This document shows positions 6,451 through 6,472 of a stretch of DNA of 6,472 nt, piece after piece; positions within the stretch are counted from its first letter, which is position 1, and each line of letters starts with the position of its first letter. The stretch covers positions 1 to 6,472 of the forward strand of contig JAITQR010000163.1 in NCBI GenBank assembly GCA_031288815.1, read 5' to 3'. The notes under the pieces are model-generated. The model was not told the origin of the DNA and ran no database searches. It saw only the letters and a list, made by a program, of their open reading frames with translations. The position numbers and the translations under genes are program-made. The stretch is from Treponema sp. (GTDB lineage Bacteria > Spirochaetota > Spirochaetia > Treponematales > Breznakiellaceae).

Positions 6451-6452
6451 TT

Positions 6453-6472
6453 ATGGGGTGGTTTTTAAATCA
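6453..6472 (+). CDS. possible 5' end of a further gene, cut by the window edge
   Basis: An ATG two bases after the adk stop opens a frame (Met-Gly-Trp-Phe-Leu-Asn) that runs off the window. The tight spacing would fit another gene of the cpdB-adk unit. Against it, no purine-rich ribosome binding site precedes the ATG (the upstream bases are CTCGGTCTCTGATT), so translation would depend on coupling to adk. Only six codons are visible, and no product can be named. Confidence 0.2.

Noticed and set aside
6430..6472. Terminator after adk (T-rich GTTTTTAAAT end)
   Set aside because: No stable GC-rich stem precedes the short T run.

Overview
The window looks like chromosomal DNA of a moderately GC-rich, diderm bacterium, most likely a spirochaete of the Treponema group. 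That placement is an inference. It rests on the remembered resemblance of the adenylate kinase (STGAIFR motif, four-cysteine zinc LID) to treponemal enzymes, and on a CpdB homologue with a cleavable signal peptide, which implies a periplasm. It was not tested by a search. Nothing suggests mobile DNA: there are no IS elements, tRNAs, rRNAs, CRISPR repeats or phage genes, and the genes are tightly packed.

Layout: two transcription units diverge from an AT-rich intergenic region of about 240 bp (3613-3854). Leftward (minus strand), two full-length ABC exporter half-transporters lie head to tail with one base between the stop of the first and the start of the second (3612-1831, then 1829-12). A Shine-Dalgarno-like AGGAGG right after the last stop, at the window edge, suggests the operon continues to the left. 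Rightward (plus strand) are cpdB, a periplasmic 2',3'-cyclic-nucleotide 2'-phosphodiesterase/3'-nucleotidase (3855-5810), and adk, adenylate kinase (5821-6450), 10 bp apart with the adk ribosome binding site overlapping the cpdB stop. An ATG 2 bp after adk may open a further gene.

How the genes work together: the two ABC proteins read as one heterodimeric exporter of the TM287/288 (BmrCD) type. The first gene has a degenerate ATP site (Asp for the catalytic Glu, Gln for the switch His, no A-loop aromatic) but a perfect LSGGQ. The second has intact Walker A, Walker B, Glu and His but a degenerate signature (ISQGE). In a head-to-tail dimer this gives one consensus and one degenerate site. CpdB would salvage extracellular or RNA-derived nucleotides in the periplasm and Adk balances adenine nucleotides in the cytoplasm. 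They share a nucleotide theme, but a direct functional link is only inferred.

I see no wholly undescribed system here. The points most worth a second look are the asymmetric ABC pair, the structured cpdB promoter/leader, a G-quadruplex-capable Gly/Ser insertion inside cpdB, and the Asp-to-Ala change in the adenylate kinase STGD motif.
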